Position numbers and translations under genes: made by a program
Notes under the pieces: generated by a model
What the model was told of the DNA's origin: nothing
The model's input: the letters and a program-made list of their open reading frames with translations, nothing else
Databases searched by the model: none
From: Corallococcus macrosporus
GTDB lineage: Bacteria; Myxococcota; Myxococcia; Myxococcales; Myxococcaceae
NCBI RefSeq assembly: GCF_017302985.1
Contig: NZ_JAFIMU010000009.1
Location: forward strand, 496,001-560,000
Direction: 5' to 3'
DNA length: 64,000 bases
In this document: piece after piece, positions 7,060-14,675 of the stretch
How positions within the stretch are numbered: position 1 is the stretch's first letter
Layout: each line of letters begins with the position of its first letter

Positions 7060-8944
7060 CCGCAGCCTCCTGCTCCTGTTCGTTTTCGCGACCGAAAAGA
7101 CGGAACATTGCATAGCTCTTCACTACATGTTCAAAGTGCTCCTGGGTAAGGGTGCTATAGTCGGTTTCCATATAGGCTTCCACGCACCACTCATCGGCAG
7201 TCGTCACGGGTTGCATTACGCTCTCTCCCGGATGCACCTCGCGATTCCGGTATTGCTCCACCCAGTGATCGCGGATGGCAGGCCACTTGCCGTAAAGGTC
7301 AATGCGACCCTTGTGCTTAGTTTTCACAAACCCATCCTCACGCCAATATCCAAACCAAGTTTTCTTGGCGGACTTTGCGTGCGGCCTGCCAGCAATCCAT
7401 ACCATGATGCAAGTCACTATCCCCACCGGATAGAAAAGCTCCTGCGGCATGGACATAACGGCATCCAAGGTGTGGTGTTTCATAAGTTCTTCGCGAACGG
7501 GATGTGGTGAGATTGCGCAGGACATTGGAACGATTGCAATTCCAGTGCCACCTGGTTCCAAGCAATCCAACATTTGCTTTACGAAGTAAAGCTCGTGCAG
7601 TTCTGCGTCGCTCTTCGATTGCGAGTAGGGCGGGTTCAGCATGCCCGTGTTAGGTTTCATCTTCCTGACCGCTTTGATGATCGCGTCATCAAAGCAGCTT
7701 GCTTGGTGCAAGTTTGCCTTGCCGTCGCCCCGTAGAATCATGTTCGACGCAGCCAGTGCGAACATTTTGGGATTGTTTTCAATCCCGATTAAGCGATTCC
7801 TCTTGATGTCTTGGCGCTGTTCGTCGGTCACTGCCTTCTTTAGCATATGCTGCATGGCCGAGATCAAGAAGCCTCCCGTGCCCGCGCAAATATCTAGAAC
7901 CTTGGATTCAGGCGAGACGTTTGCGATGAGTGAGAATAGTTCCGCAACATGTCGCGGAGTAAGCACAATGCCTAGCGCCTTCTTGTCTCCGGCAGTGTAC
8001 TTGAGAAACTCGCCGTAGAATTGGCCCACAACGTCAAAGTCGTGGTAGACGTTTATGTAGGGCCAAACGTTCTCGCATATGCGCGAAAGAATTTCCTTGA
8101 ACACGCCATCCGGATACTCTTTGGCTGTCTTGCTGTCCGGCTTGCCAAGATTCGGATGAACCGCAATCGTGGAGTACGGTTGCAGCATGGTGTCCTTTTT
8201 GGCCTGGGGTATGTCCGCATTGCTCAGTTCCTTTTTGATGGCACCAAGCCACGCCTCTTGAATGTCTTCTGCTGCCAAACTGCTGAATGTCTTCATGAAC
8301 GAGTTGTTCATGAATGCGATGAGAGAACCGCTCACTAGAAGCGGCTTGTCTTCCTCCGAGATCTTCGCCTTCGTCCAAATGAGTTCATGAAGTTCCTTTG
8401 AGAAAGCCAGAAGATCAGAATGCCTCTTCTTGGCCACGTCAGGGTCAAAGGACGCGAGTCTGTAGTAGTCGTCAAAGGGGATGATGTCCCTTACTGGCTC
8501 CCCAGACTCGTTCGTTAGATCCTTGTACTCACTGCTCCCTGCTGGCACAAGGAAGGTAGAGACTCTCATGGAGCTTGCTGTTGAACCACTTACGGCAACA
8601 GCGACGACAGTGTAGTGTTTAGCCAGATGCTGTGCGTAGTGCAGTACGCCGTCTACTGCGTACTCGATAGGCTTGTTCCTTGCCGGGCTCTCATGCTTCT
8701 TTACGTCCGGTTTGCACTCAAAAACGATCAAAAAGGCTGCGTCCTTCTGGCTGGAAACCAAAAACTCCGGGTATCCCGCGTTTCCCTTGGCGTTCTTGCT
8801 TGCCTTGGACAGCAAGGACTTGACCTTGGCAATTTCGGACTTCTGTTCTTCAACTGAGATCCCGTTGTCGGGCTCGCCATATCCAAGCTCTCGCAGCGCG
8901 TCTCGAACTAGAGCTTCCGTTTTCCGTTCGTTTTTTGATGTCAT
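7046..8944 (-). CDS. BcgI-like fused endonuclease/N6-adenine methyltransferase (RM subunit)
   Basis: A 632-residue protein combining restriction and modification. The N-terminal region (about 1-170) has a PD-(D/E)XK-like nuclease core, PE at 59-60 and ECK at 76-78 after a hydrophobic strand. A helical HsdM_N-like segment precedes the N6 methylase domain, with AdoMet motif DICAGTGGF at 351-359 and catalytic NPPY at 437-440. Fusion of nuclease and methylase plus a separate specificity subunit of about 320 residues is the BcgI (type IIB) layout; BcgIA is about 640 residues. No helicase-type HsdR is nearby, which argues against type I. The leader has no purine-rich ribosome site and carries four GTGAG units. 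Base composition suggests transfer. Confidence 0.85.
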   Translation of the reverse strand: MTSKNERKTEALVRDALRELGYGEPDNGISVEEQKSEIAKVKSLLSKASKNAKGNAGYPEFLVSSQKDAAFLIVFECKPDVKKHESPARNKPIEYAVDGVLHYAQHLAKHYTVVAVAVSGSTASSMRVSTFLVPAGSSEYKDLTNESGEPVRDIIPFDDYYRLASFDPDVAKKRHSDLLAFSKELHELIWTKAKISEEDKPLLVSGSLIAFMNNSFMKTFSSLAAEDIQEAWLGAIKKELSNADIPQAKKDTMLQPYSTIAVHPNLGKPDSKTAKEYPDGVFKEILSRICENVWPYINVYHDFDVVGQFYGEFLKYTAGDKKALGIVLTPRHVAELFSLIANVSPESKVLDICAGTGGFLISAMQHMLKKAVTDEQRQDIKRNRLIGIENNPKMFALAASNMILRGDGKANLHQASCFDDAIIKAVRKMKPNTGMLNPPYSQSKSDAELHELYFVKQMLDCLEPGGTGIAIVPMSCAISPHPVREELMKHHTLDAVMSMPQELFYPVGIVTCIMVWIAGRPHAKSAKKTWFGYWREDGFVKTKHKGRIDLYGKWPAIRDHWVEQYRNREVHPGESVMQPVTTADEWCVEAYMETDYSTLTQEHFEHVVKSYAMFRLFGRENEQEQEAADAED

Positions 8945-8950
8945 GGCTTG

Positions 8951-8970
8951 GTGAGGTGAGGTGAGGTGAG
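8951..8970. repeat. Tandem pentanucleotide repeat (GTGAG)x4 in the R-M leader
   Basis: Four exact copies of GTGAG begin 6 bp upstream of the R-M start codon (CTCAC on the coding strand). Short tandem repeats at this position can vary in number by slipped-strand mispairing and change expression. Only the repeat itself is seen here; variation is inference. Confidence 0.9.
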
Positions 8971-9300
8971 AGATTTTTCACGCTGTCTGAATGAGTGGAG
9001 CAGACGGGAGTACCCGCCAGCCGGGCGTAACTGTAGGACAACTGCTCATTTCGACCGAGGGAAGATTGCCGGACCTGTTGCCGCCGGTGCATAGCCTGGA
9101 GGATGGCGGCTTTTGGGCCTCGTCCCCTAATAGGTACGTGGACGGACTTCCGCTTGAGACAGTGGTGAGCGTGGGTGTGGCGCGCGGCCGGCCCGTCTCC
9201 GAGGCCTTCGCCCTCTATGTCGGAGCGGAAGTCTCGGAAGCGCTGCACCAAACGTCCGGCTAGCAGCATGAATCCAGGATGGCCGAGGAGCTTGCTAGTG
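8971..9300. other. Gene-free stretch upstream of the R-M operon
   Basis: About 330 bp separating the R-M leader from an IS5 remnant. It should hold the R-M promoter on the minus strand, but I see no convincing -35/-10 pair. Open frames on both strands lack recognisable protein similarity and ribosome sites. Confidence 0.5.
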
Positions 9301-9579
9301 CACGCCGAAGGCGACGCCTTCATTGTGGATACGGGCTATGACGCCGACCGCATCCGAGCCAAGGTCTTGAATCTTGGAATGAGACCCGTCATCCATCCGA
9401 GCCCCAGCCGCACGTGTCCGCAGCCTCTCGACCGCAACCTCAATCGGATGCGCTACCGAGTGGAGTGCGTCTTCGACGACCTCAAACGCTTCCGGGCTGT
9501 TGCCACTCGTTACGACAATACGGCGACCAGCTACCCCGCTGTCCTGTATGTCACCTTCATGGTTCTCTGTCTGCGCTAA
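9301..9579 (+). pseudogene. C-terminal remnant of an IS5-family (IS427-like) transposase
   Basis: The frame reads IVDTGYDADRIRAKV, MRPVIHP, then YRVECVFDDLKRFRAVATRY and a hydrophobic end before the stop. This is the second Asp, the catalytic Glu (in VECVF) and the C-terminus of IS5-family DDE transposases. The N-terminal two thirds is missing. The fragment ends 17 bp before the left end of the IS701 element. Confidence 0.8.
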
Positions 9580-9596
9580 TCAGAGACAGCCCCTAG

Positions 9597-11077
9597 TCCT
9601 ACAGCTGCAGTTTGAGTCGCGCCCCTCGGGCTCGGTAGTGACACTGCATGGCCACGGCTTGGTGGTGGCGTCGCCAGCGACTCCAGGCCAGGACGTGCGC
9701 GACAGGGGCCACAGTCCGCCGCAGGAGTGAAAGCAGGAGTCCGCGCACTTCCTGGATGGAGTAGCGGACGAGGGCCATCAGTGAAGGCCGCGCCGGGCGA
9801 GGAATGCGCGCATGGGATTTCTTCGCACCGGCAGGCCGAGGGCTTTTGGGGGCAGCTTCTCCTCGGATGGCAGATTGGCCATGGCACGAGCTGAAGCAAG
9901 GAAGACGTGGGCCACCAGGCACAACGTCATGTGCCGGTGCCAGGCCGTCCAGGTACGCACTTCGTAGTCGGCCAGGCCCACTTCACCCTTGGCGGACTCG
10001 AAGTCCTCCTCCACGGCCCACCGACTGCCCGCCGCCTGCACCAGCGACGCCAGCGAGGCATTGCGTCGGGCATGGGCGATGTAGAAGGCCACCTTGCCGT
10101 CCGCGAGGCCTCTGCGAAACAGCAGCCATCGCGACAGCCCCAGGTGCCGGTTGAGTCGCATCCGTGCCCAATCGTAGAGGCGTGGGCCCTTGGTGCCCGC
10201 GCCCGCGGACAGACGCACCCACGCGTCCGGCGGGACTTCGTGCACCATGTCGCCCGGCTTCACCTGGTAGAAGCCGCGCCAGACGTGCGTGTTGGAGGCC
10301 ACCGCCAGCACGTAGGGCTGGTGCAAGTCTTCGAGGAAGCGGCGTAGCGTGCTGTCGCGTCCATAGACTTCGTCCCCCACCACCCACGCGGGCTTCAGTC
10401 CCGCCCCCAGCGCCCGTTGCAGCATGCCTTGCGCCAGGGCCGGTTTGGATTCGAAGCCCACCTCGTCCGGAATCCCTCCTGCTTCGCGGCGGGCCGCGTC
10501 CTCCGTCCACAACTCCGGTAGGTACAGCTCCCGGTCCACCAGCGCATGCCCCCGAGGCGTCACGTACGAGAGGAAGACGCCCACCTGTGCGTTCTCCACC
10601 TTGCCCGCCGTGCCCGTGTACTGGCGCGCGACGCCCACGGACTTCTCTCCCTTTTCAGGAAGCCCGTCTCGTCCACCGCGAGAATGCCGCCTTCGCCCAG
10701 CGCCCGGCGTGCGTACTCCAGCACGTCGTCGCGCACCGCATCCGCGTCCCACTTCGCACGCAGCAGCAGGTGCTGGAAGGCATAGGGCGCTCGATGCCCT
10801 GCATCCTCCGAAAGGCCCCACATATTCTTGCGCTGTGCCCGCCCTAGCAGGGCTTTCACGTACTCAACCGCAGTGGTATGCGCCTCGCGCCTGCGGAAGT
10901 GCGGCTGCAGCCAGGCGCCGACTGACTCCAGTTCCGTCACGAGGCGGCCAACCAACCGGACTTCCGGTGCCTGCGCTTCTGTGTCCGATGGCTGCTGCAT
11001 GGGAAGTCTCGATCCTCCCCCTCTTGTTTCCTCAACAGCAGGGGGACTGCGGAGTCTTCCGAACTACAGCTGTAGGA
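9597..11077 (-). mobile_element. IS701-family insertion sequence with terminal repeats and CTAG target duplication
   Basis: A 1481-bp element. The left end TCCTACAGCTGCAGTT (9597-9612) and right end AACTACAGCTGTAGGA (11062-11077) are inverted repeats with one mismatch. CTAG flanks it directly at 9593-9596 and 11078-11081, consistent with the 4-bp target duplication of IS701-family elements. It encodes one transposase on the minus strand, broken by a frameshift. A more decayed relative lies at 5098. Confidence 0.9.
9778..11000 (-). pseudogene. IS701-family transposase, frameshifted
   Basis: The frame from MQQPSDTEAQAPEV (ATG at 11000) carries the N-terminal part up to LAVDETGFLK. The remainder (EKSVGVARQYTG to the C-terminus at 9778) is in a different frame, including VVGDEVYG and the Glu-containing region RWAVEEDFESAKGEVGL. 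The break falls at CTGAAAAGGG (about 10650-10659); one more A would restore the frame, and the related copy near 5500 has the intact reading there. Programmed frameshifting is unlikely because no usable slippery heptamer is present. About 407 codons in total if the frame were restored. Confidence 0.85.
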
Positions 11078-11081
11078 CTAG

Positions 11082-11423
11082 TACGCCGGTATAGAAGTTT
11101 AAGTTGGTTGATAAAGGCCTGCCTATCAGAGGATGGTTACATCGGCGCTCACCAATCTACTGCGGAGCGCTGTCAAGGTCTCCATCACGCTGGCTGATTC
11201 GATGTGCTGGCTCGCGAGTCCGGGAACTCGCAGCCCGGAAGATTCGCCCGGTCCTGCCCCCCCGCCCAGCGAGAAAGGCGGCCCGGAGACGGCGATGCCG
11301 TAGTGGAACGTGGCCGTGGGTTACTGGGCGAGCCTGGCCGGCAGGTCCAGCAGCCTCCGCCGAATATGAGGCCCGTCGAGCCATGACGGGTGCGCCCCTA
11401 CGCAGCTACAAGGCCAGCTCACG
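11082..11423. other. Degraded DNA between the IS701 element and the ABC remnant
   Basis: About 340 bp without a supported gene. The portion just before 11424 may be the eroded upstream part of the ABC transporter, but no frame gives a clear match. Confidence 0.4.
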
Positions 11424-11960
11424 ATGTGGGAGAAGCTGGCACTCAGCGCCCTGGCGGCGGGCTTCCTGCTGCCCATCTCCAACCTGGTGACGCGGCCTTC
11501 CAGCTCCAGCTGGTGCGCAGCTACCTGACCCGCGTGGATGACGTGCTGCAGGCGCCCCCCGAGCAGCCGCCCGGGACGCGCCACCGCCCCCACTCGCTCC
11601 AGAAGCGGATCCAGGCGGAGGACGTGTCGTTCCGCTATGGGGCGTACTCGCCGCTGGTGGTGCAGGACGTGTCTGTCACCATCGAGCAGGGCCAGTTCGT
11701 GGCCATCGTCGGCGCCTCCGGTGCCGGCAAGTCCAGCCTGGCGCACCTGCTGCTGGGGCTGTACCTGCCCTCGTCCGGATCCATCCGCTTCGACGGGGTG
11801 CCGCTCGCGGAGAGGGACCTGAAGGAGGTGCGCCGGCAGATGGGCGTGGTGCTGCAGAACCCGTCGCTATTCCGCGGGGACATCCGCCGCAACATCGCCT
11901 ACGAGGATCCGCTGCTGCCGCTGGCTGCGGAGACCCGGGTGGAGGAGCAGGCACGAGATG
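11424..11960 (+). pseudogene. Truncated, frameshifted ABC transporter (export type, permease end plus ATPase start)
   Basis: One frame begins with LALSALAAGFLLPISNLVT, the last part of an exporter transmembrane domain. Near 11490 it continues in another frame as FQLQLVRSYLTRVDDVLQ and then an ATPase domain: VSFRYGAYSPLVVQDVSV, Walker A VGASGAGKSS, GSIRFDGVPL and Q-loop VLQNPSLF. Similarity ends at NIAYEDPLLPL; the LSGGQ signature, Walker B and H-loop are missing. The layout resembles peptidase-containing bacteriocin exporters. Not functional. Confidence 0.8.
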
Positions 11961-12424
11961 GCTTCGCGTCTGAGTTCAAGGCGGGCAAGGTATTGGAGAC
12001 GCAGCTGAGCGCGCGCTTACTCACCAAGCGCCGGACGCTGGAGGCGCTTCTGGACGCGCGCCCGGCACCGAGGGCCCGTGTGGCGCCGGAGGCATGGTGC
12101 TCCAGTAGCGCAGCGAGTGGTTCACTCCGAGCCGTGAGTTCTAACCCGCCGAGTGCGACGGCGACTCACCATCCCTGCGGACGCGCTGGCCACGATTCGG
12201 ATGCACCTGCACGTCAACCGCATGCTGCCCGACGACGTGCGGGCTTACGAACTCGTACTGTACGACTTCCTCGCGCGGCTGTACCGCTCGCGTCTGGCCT
12301 GGGCTGAGTCGCGGACGTATAGGAGGAGCAGGAGCGCCGTAGTGGAGTGAGGAGCTTCGCCACCATGTAGCCCGCTGTCAGGAGCTTCCGCATCAAGCCG
12401 TCGACGGCGCGCCAGGAGGCGGCA
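11961..12424. other. Decayed right end of the accessory island
   Basis: About 460 bp. Continuing the ATPase frame gives a charged stretch (EEQARDGFASEFKAGKVLET) unlike an ABC protein, probably from another broken gene. A 65-codon plus-strand frame at 12153-12350 (with LATIRMHLHVNRMLPDDVRA) lacks a ribosome site and a known match. I see no intact gene. Confidence 0.45.
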
Positions 12425-13261
12425 ATGGGTGCAAGTGAAGACGGGTGGTATTTCGCGGCCGTGGGCGACGTGCACGGCCACATGCACGCCATGGTGCGGC
12501 TTCTTGAGGGCTGGTCCTCACGCACGGGCAAGCTCCTGGCGTTCGTGCTCCAGGTGGGGGACTTCGAGCCCCACCGTGACGACGCGGACCTGGCCACCAT
12601 GGCGGCGCCCGCAAAATACAAACAGCTGGGCGACTTTCCCGTCTACCACCGCCGCCAGATGCGCTTCCCCTGGCCGGTGTATTTCATTGGCGGAAACCAT
12701 GAACCGTACGGCTTCCTGGATGCCAATGCCCCTCATGGCTTCGAGCTCACCCCCGGTTGTCATTACCTGGGACGTGTCGGTCAGGTTGAACTGCGAGGCC
12801 TTCGCGTCGCCGGACTGTCTGGCATCCATCGAGAGGATGCCTTCCAGGCCGCTCGCCCGTCCGTTTCGGACTCCCGTGCCTCGGCGCACAAGGCCTTCGC
12901 GTATTTCAACGAGGAGGACGTGGACCGCGCGATGGCCCTGCGGAATGTCGACGTCCTCCTGCTGCACGACTGGCCTTCCGGGCTGAGCCCGGCCGAGGAC
13001 GCGGAGGCGTTCGAGCACCAGCGGCGCAGCGTGAGCCATGACACCGTGGGGAACGAATACGCCCGCATGCTCGTGCAGGCGCTCCGGCCCAGGTGGGTCC
13101 TCTGTGGCCACATGCACCGGGCGTATCGTTCCGCCATCCGGCATCCGTCCGGCCAGGTGTCGGACGTGGCCTGCCTCGCCAGTGTGCGCCAGGGGCCCGA
13201 GTCCTTCGCCGTGTTCCACGTCTCCTCGAAGGGGATCTCGGAGGTCCCCCGGACCCGCTGA
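12425..13261 (+). CDS. Metallophosphoesterase resembling RNA lariat debranching enzyme (Dbr1-like)
   Basis: A 278-residue calcineurin-like phosphoesterase. Metal and catalytic motifs are in order: GDVHGH (14-19), GDFEPHRD (45-52), GNHE (90-93), HDWP (181-184) and GHMH (228-231). The spacer sequences resemble eukaryotic Dbr1 beyond the shared metal site: LQVGDFEPHRDDADLATM, APAKYKQLGDFPVYH, YFIGGNHE, YLGRVGQVELRGLRVAGLSG and LLHDWPSG. Unlike yeast Dbr1, which as I recall has Cys in the first metal motif, this protein keeps the canonical Asp (GDVHG), so a dinuclear centre and broader substrates are possible. AGGAGG ends 5 bp before the ATG. It stands alone at the edge of the island. The substrate is unknown. 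Confidence 0.82.
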   Translation: MGASEDGWYFAAVGDVHGHMHAMVRLLEGWSSRTGKLLAFVLQVGDFEPHRDDADLATMAAPAKYKQLGDFPVYHRRQMRFPWPVYFIGGNHEPYGFLDANAPHGFELTPGCHYLGRVGQVELRGLRVAGLSGIHREDAFQAARPSVSDSRASAHKAFAYFNEEDVDRAMALRNVDVLLLHDWPSGLSPAEDAEAFEHQRRSVSHDTVGNEYARMLVQALRPRWVLCGHMHRAYRSAIRHPSGQVSDVACLASVRQGPESFAVFHVSSKGISEVPRTR

Positions 13262-13433
13262 GTCATCGAGGTCACGCAATACAGGATCAAGAAGTCATCA
13301 CAGCCAGCCGTGAAACATGGGCGCGTCTCAGACCCGGGTATTAGTGCAGGGGTCTTCGGGTTCACGGGGAGGATGGGGTACACTTCATGCGACACGGCGG
13401 AATGGGACCGCCGTGCCGTTGCCGGGGTGATTC

Positions 13434-13976
13434 GTGGAAGAAGAGATCGTCTATCGCCACACCGTAGAGGGCGTGTTCCGCGCCATTGGTGATCGGCTCA
13501 CTCCGGAGCTCCGCTCGAAGCTGGTGGCCGTGGGGCTGGATCTGGACGCGCAGTCTCCGCGCAACACCTCCCGGACCCTCTTCGCGGAAGCCCTGCGGGT
13601 CACCGTGGCGCACCTGTACCCGGAGCTGGACGCCAATGAAGGCTACCGGCGCCTGGGCGTCTGCATCATCCAGGGCATGGAGCAGACCGTGCTCGGCAAG
13701 TCGCTCGTGTCCATGTGGCCCATCTTCGGCCCCGAGCGCGTCGTGGTGCGCATCCAGGAGAGCTTCTCCACCGTGAACAACTACATGAAGTCGGAGTTGC
13801 TCACCCAGGGGCCCGGCCACCACATCATCCGCGTCAACGAGTGCAACGGAAACCCGGGCTACCTGCGGGGCCTCATCGAAGCGGGACTCGCCAGGGCCGG
13901 CGCGAAGAACCTGCGCGTGGAGCCCTTCGACTTCGACGGCCACGCCTGCTCCTACCGCGTCCGCTGGGGCGGCTGA
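13434..13976 (+). CDS. DUF2378 (TIGR02265) family protein, first copy
   Basis: A 180-residue soluble protein of unknown function in a family I know only from Myxococcales, where it is strongly expanded. Typical stretches are YRHTVEGVFRAI at the N-terminus, RTLFAEALRVTVAHLYP, YRRLGVCIIQGMEQT, the central VSMWPIFGPERVVVRIQESF, and the C-terminal GNPGYLRGLIEAGL and FDFDGHACSYRV. The start is GTG at 13434. It is followed 142 bp later by a paralogue. Confidence 0.88.
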   Translation: MEEEIVYRHTVEGVFRAIGDRLTPELRSKLVAVGLDLDAQSPRNTSRTLFAEALRVTVAHLYPELDANEGYRRLGVCIIQGMEQTVLGKSLVSMWPIFGPERVVVRIQESFSTVNNYMKSELLTQGPGHHIIRVNECNGNPGYLRGLIEAGLARAGAKNLRVEPFDFDGHACSYRVRWGG

Positions 13977-14118
13977 GCCGGGCAAACCCCGAAGACCCGC
14001 GCAGTTCCGGTGTCCGGGAAAGACAGACGGATTTGATTGGAGTTACCCAGGGGGCTGGTGAGCCTTCGTGGATTCGTGATGGCATTGCGCAAGCACATCC
14101 GAACCCCCGGACGGATCC

Positions 14119-14661
14119 ATGGCCGAGCAGGTCGTCTATCGCCACACGATTGAAGGGCTGTTTCGCTCCATCGGCAGCCGGCTCACTCCACAGCTGAAGG
14201 ACAAGCTGAAACAGGCCGGCCTGGACCTGGGCGCTCCCATTCCCCGCAGCACGCCGCGGCTCGTCTTCGCGGAAGCGCTGCGCATCACCGCGCAGCACCT
14301 CCATCCCGACGTCGATACGGACGAGGGCTTCCGGCGGCTGGGCGTGGGGCTCATCCAGGGCGTCGAGCAGACGCTGCTGGGCAGGGCGCTCGTCGCGATG
14401 TGGCCCATCTTCGGGCCGGAGCGCGTCGTCATCCGCATCCAGGAGAGCTTCGCGACGGTGAACAACTACCTGAAGACGGAGCTCGTCACCCAGGGGCCCG
14501 CGCACCACGTGCTCCGGGTCAGCGAGTGCAACGGCAACCCGGGCTACCTGCGCGGCATCATCGAGGCCGGTCTCACCAAGGCCGGTGCTCGGAACCTCAG
14601 CGTGGAGCCGTTCGACTTCGACGGTCATGCCTGCTCCTACCGCATCCGGTGGACTCCCTGA
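14119..14661 (+). CDS. DUF2378 (TIGR02265) family protein, second copy
   Basis: A tandem paralogue of the preceding gene, also 180 residues and collinear throughout (YRHTIEGLFRSIGSRLTPQL, VAMWPIFGPERVVIRIQESF, FDFDGHACSYRIRW). The best-conserved blocks between the copies are the central WPIFGPERV segment and the last 40 residues, marking likely functional surfaces. The divergence suggests an old duplication. The stop is 14 bp before the next gene. No domain of known activity is visible. Confidence 0.88.
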   Translation: MAEQVVYRHTIEGLFRSIGSRLTPQLKDKLKQAGLDLGAPIPRSTPRLVFAEALRITAQHLHPDVDTDEGFRRLGVGLIQGVEQTLLGRALVAMWPIFGPERVVIRIQESFATVNNYLKTELVTQGPAHHVLRVSECNGNPGYLRGIIEAGLTKAGARNLSVEPFDFDGHACSYRIRWTP

Positions 14662-14675
14662 TAAACAGGGAGTTC

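Noticed and set aside
7060-7113. Upstream in-frame extension of the specificity subunit
   Set aside because: It lies wholly inside the R-M gene. The ATG at 7059, in a 14-bp overlap, fits coupled translation and gives a normal N-terminus.
6103-8944. Classical type I HsdRMS system
   Set aside because: There is no helicase-type HsdR, and the nuclease motif is inside the methylase polypeptide.
10640-10670. Programmed frameshifting in the IS701 transposase
   Set aside because: The site reads CTG AAA AGG with no tandem slippery heptamer. IS701 transposases are normally single frames, and the sister copy reads through in frame. A one-base deletion is simpler.
3671-12424. Attachment-site duplication of the tRNA-Leu 3' end at the far side of the island
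   Set aside because: I scanned for a second copy of GGTTCGAATCCCGCCCTGGG and saw none; no integrase gene is present either.
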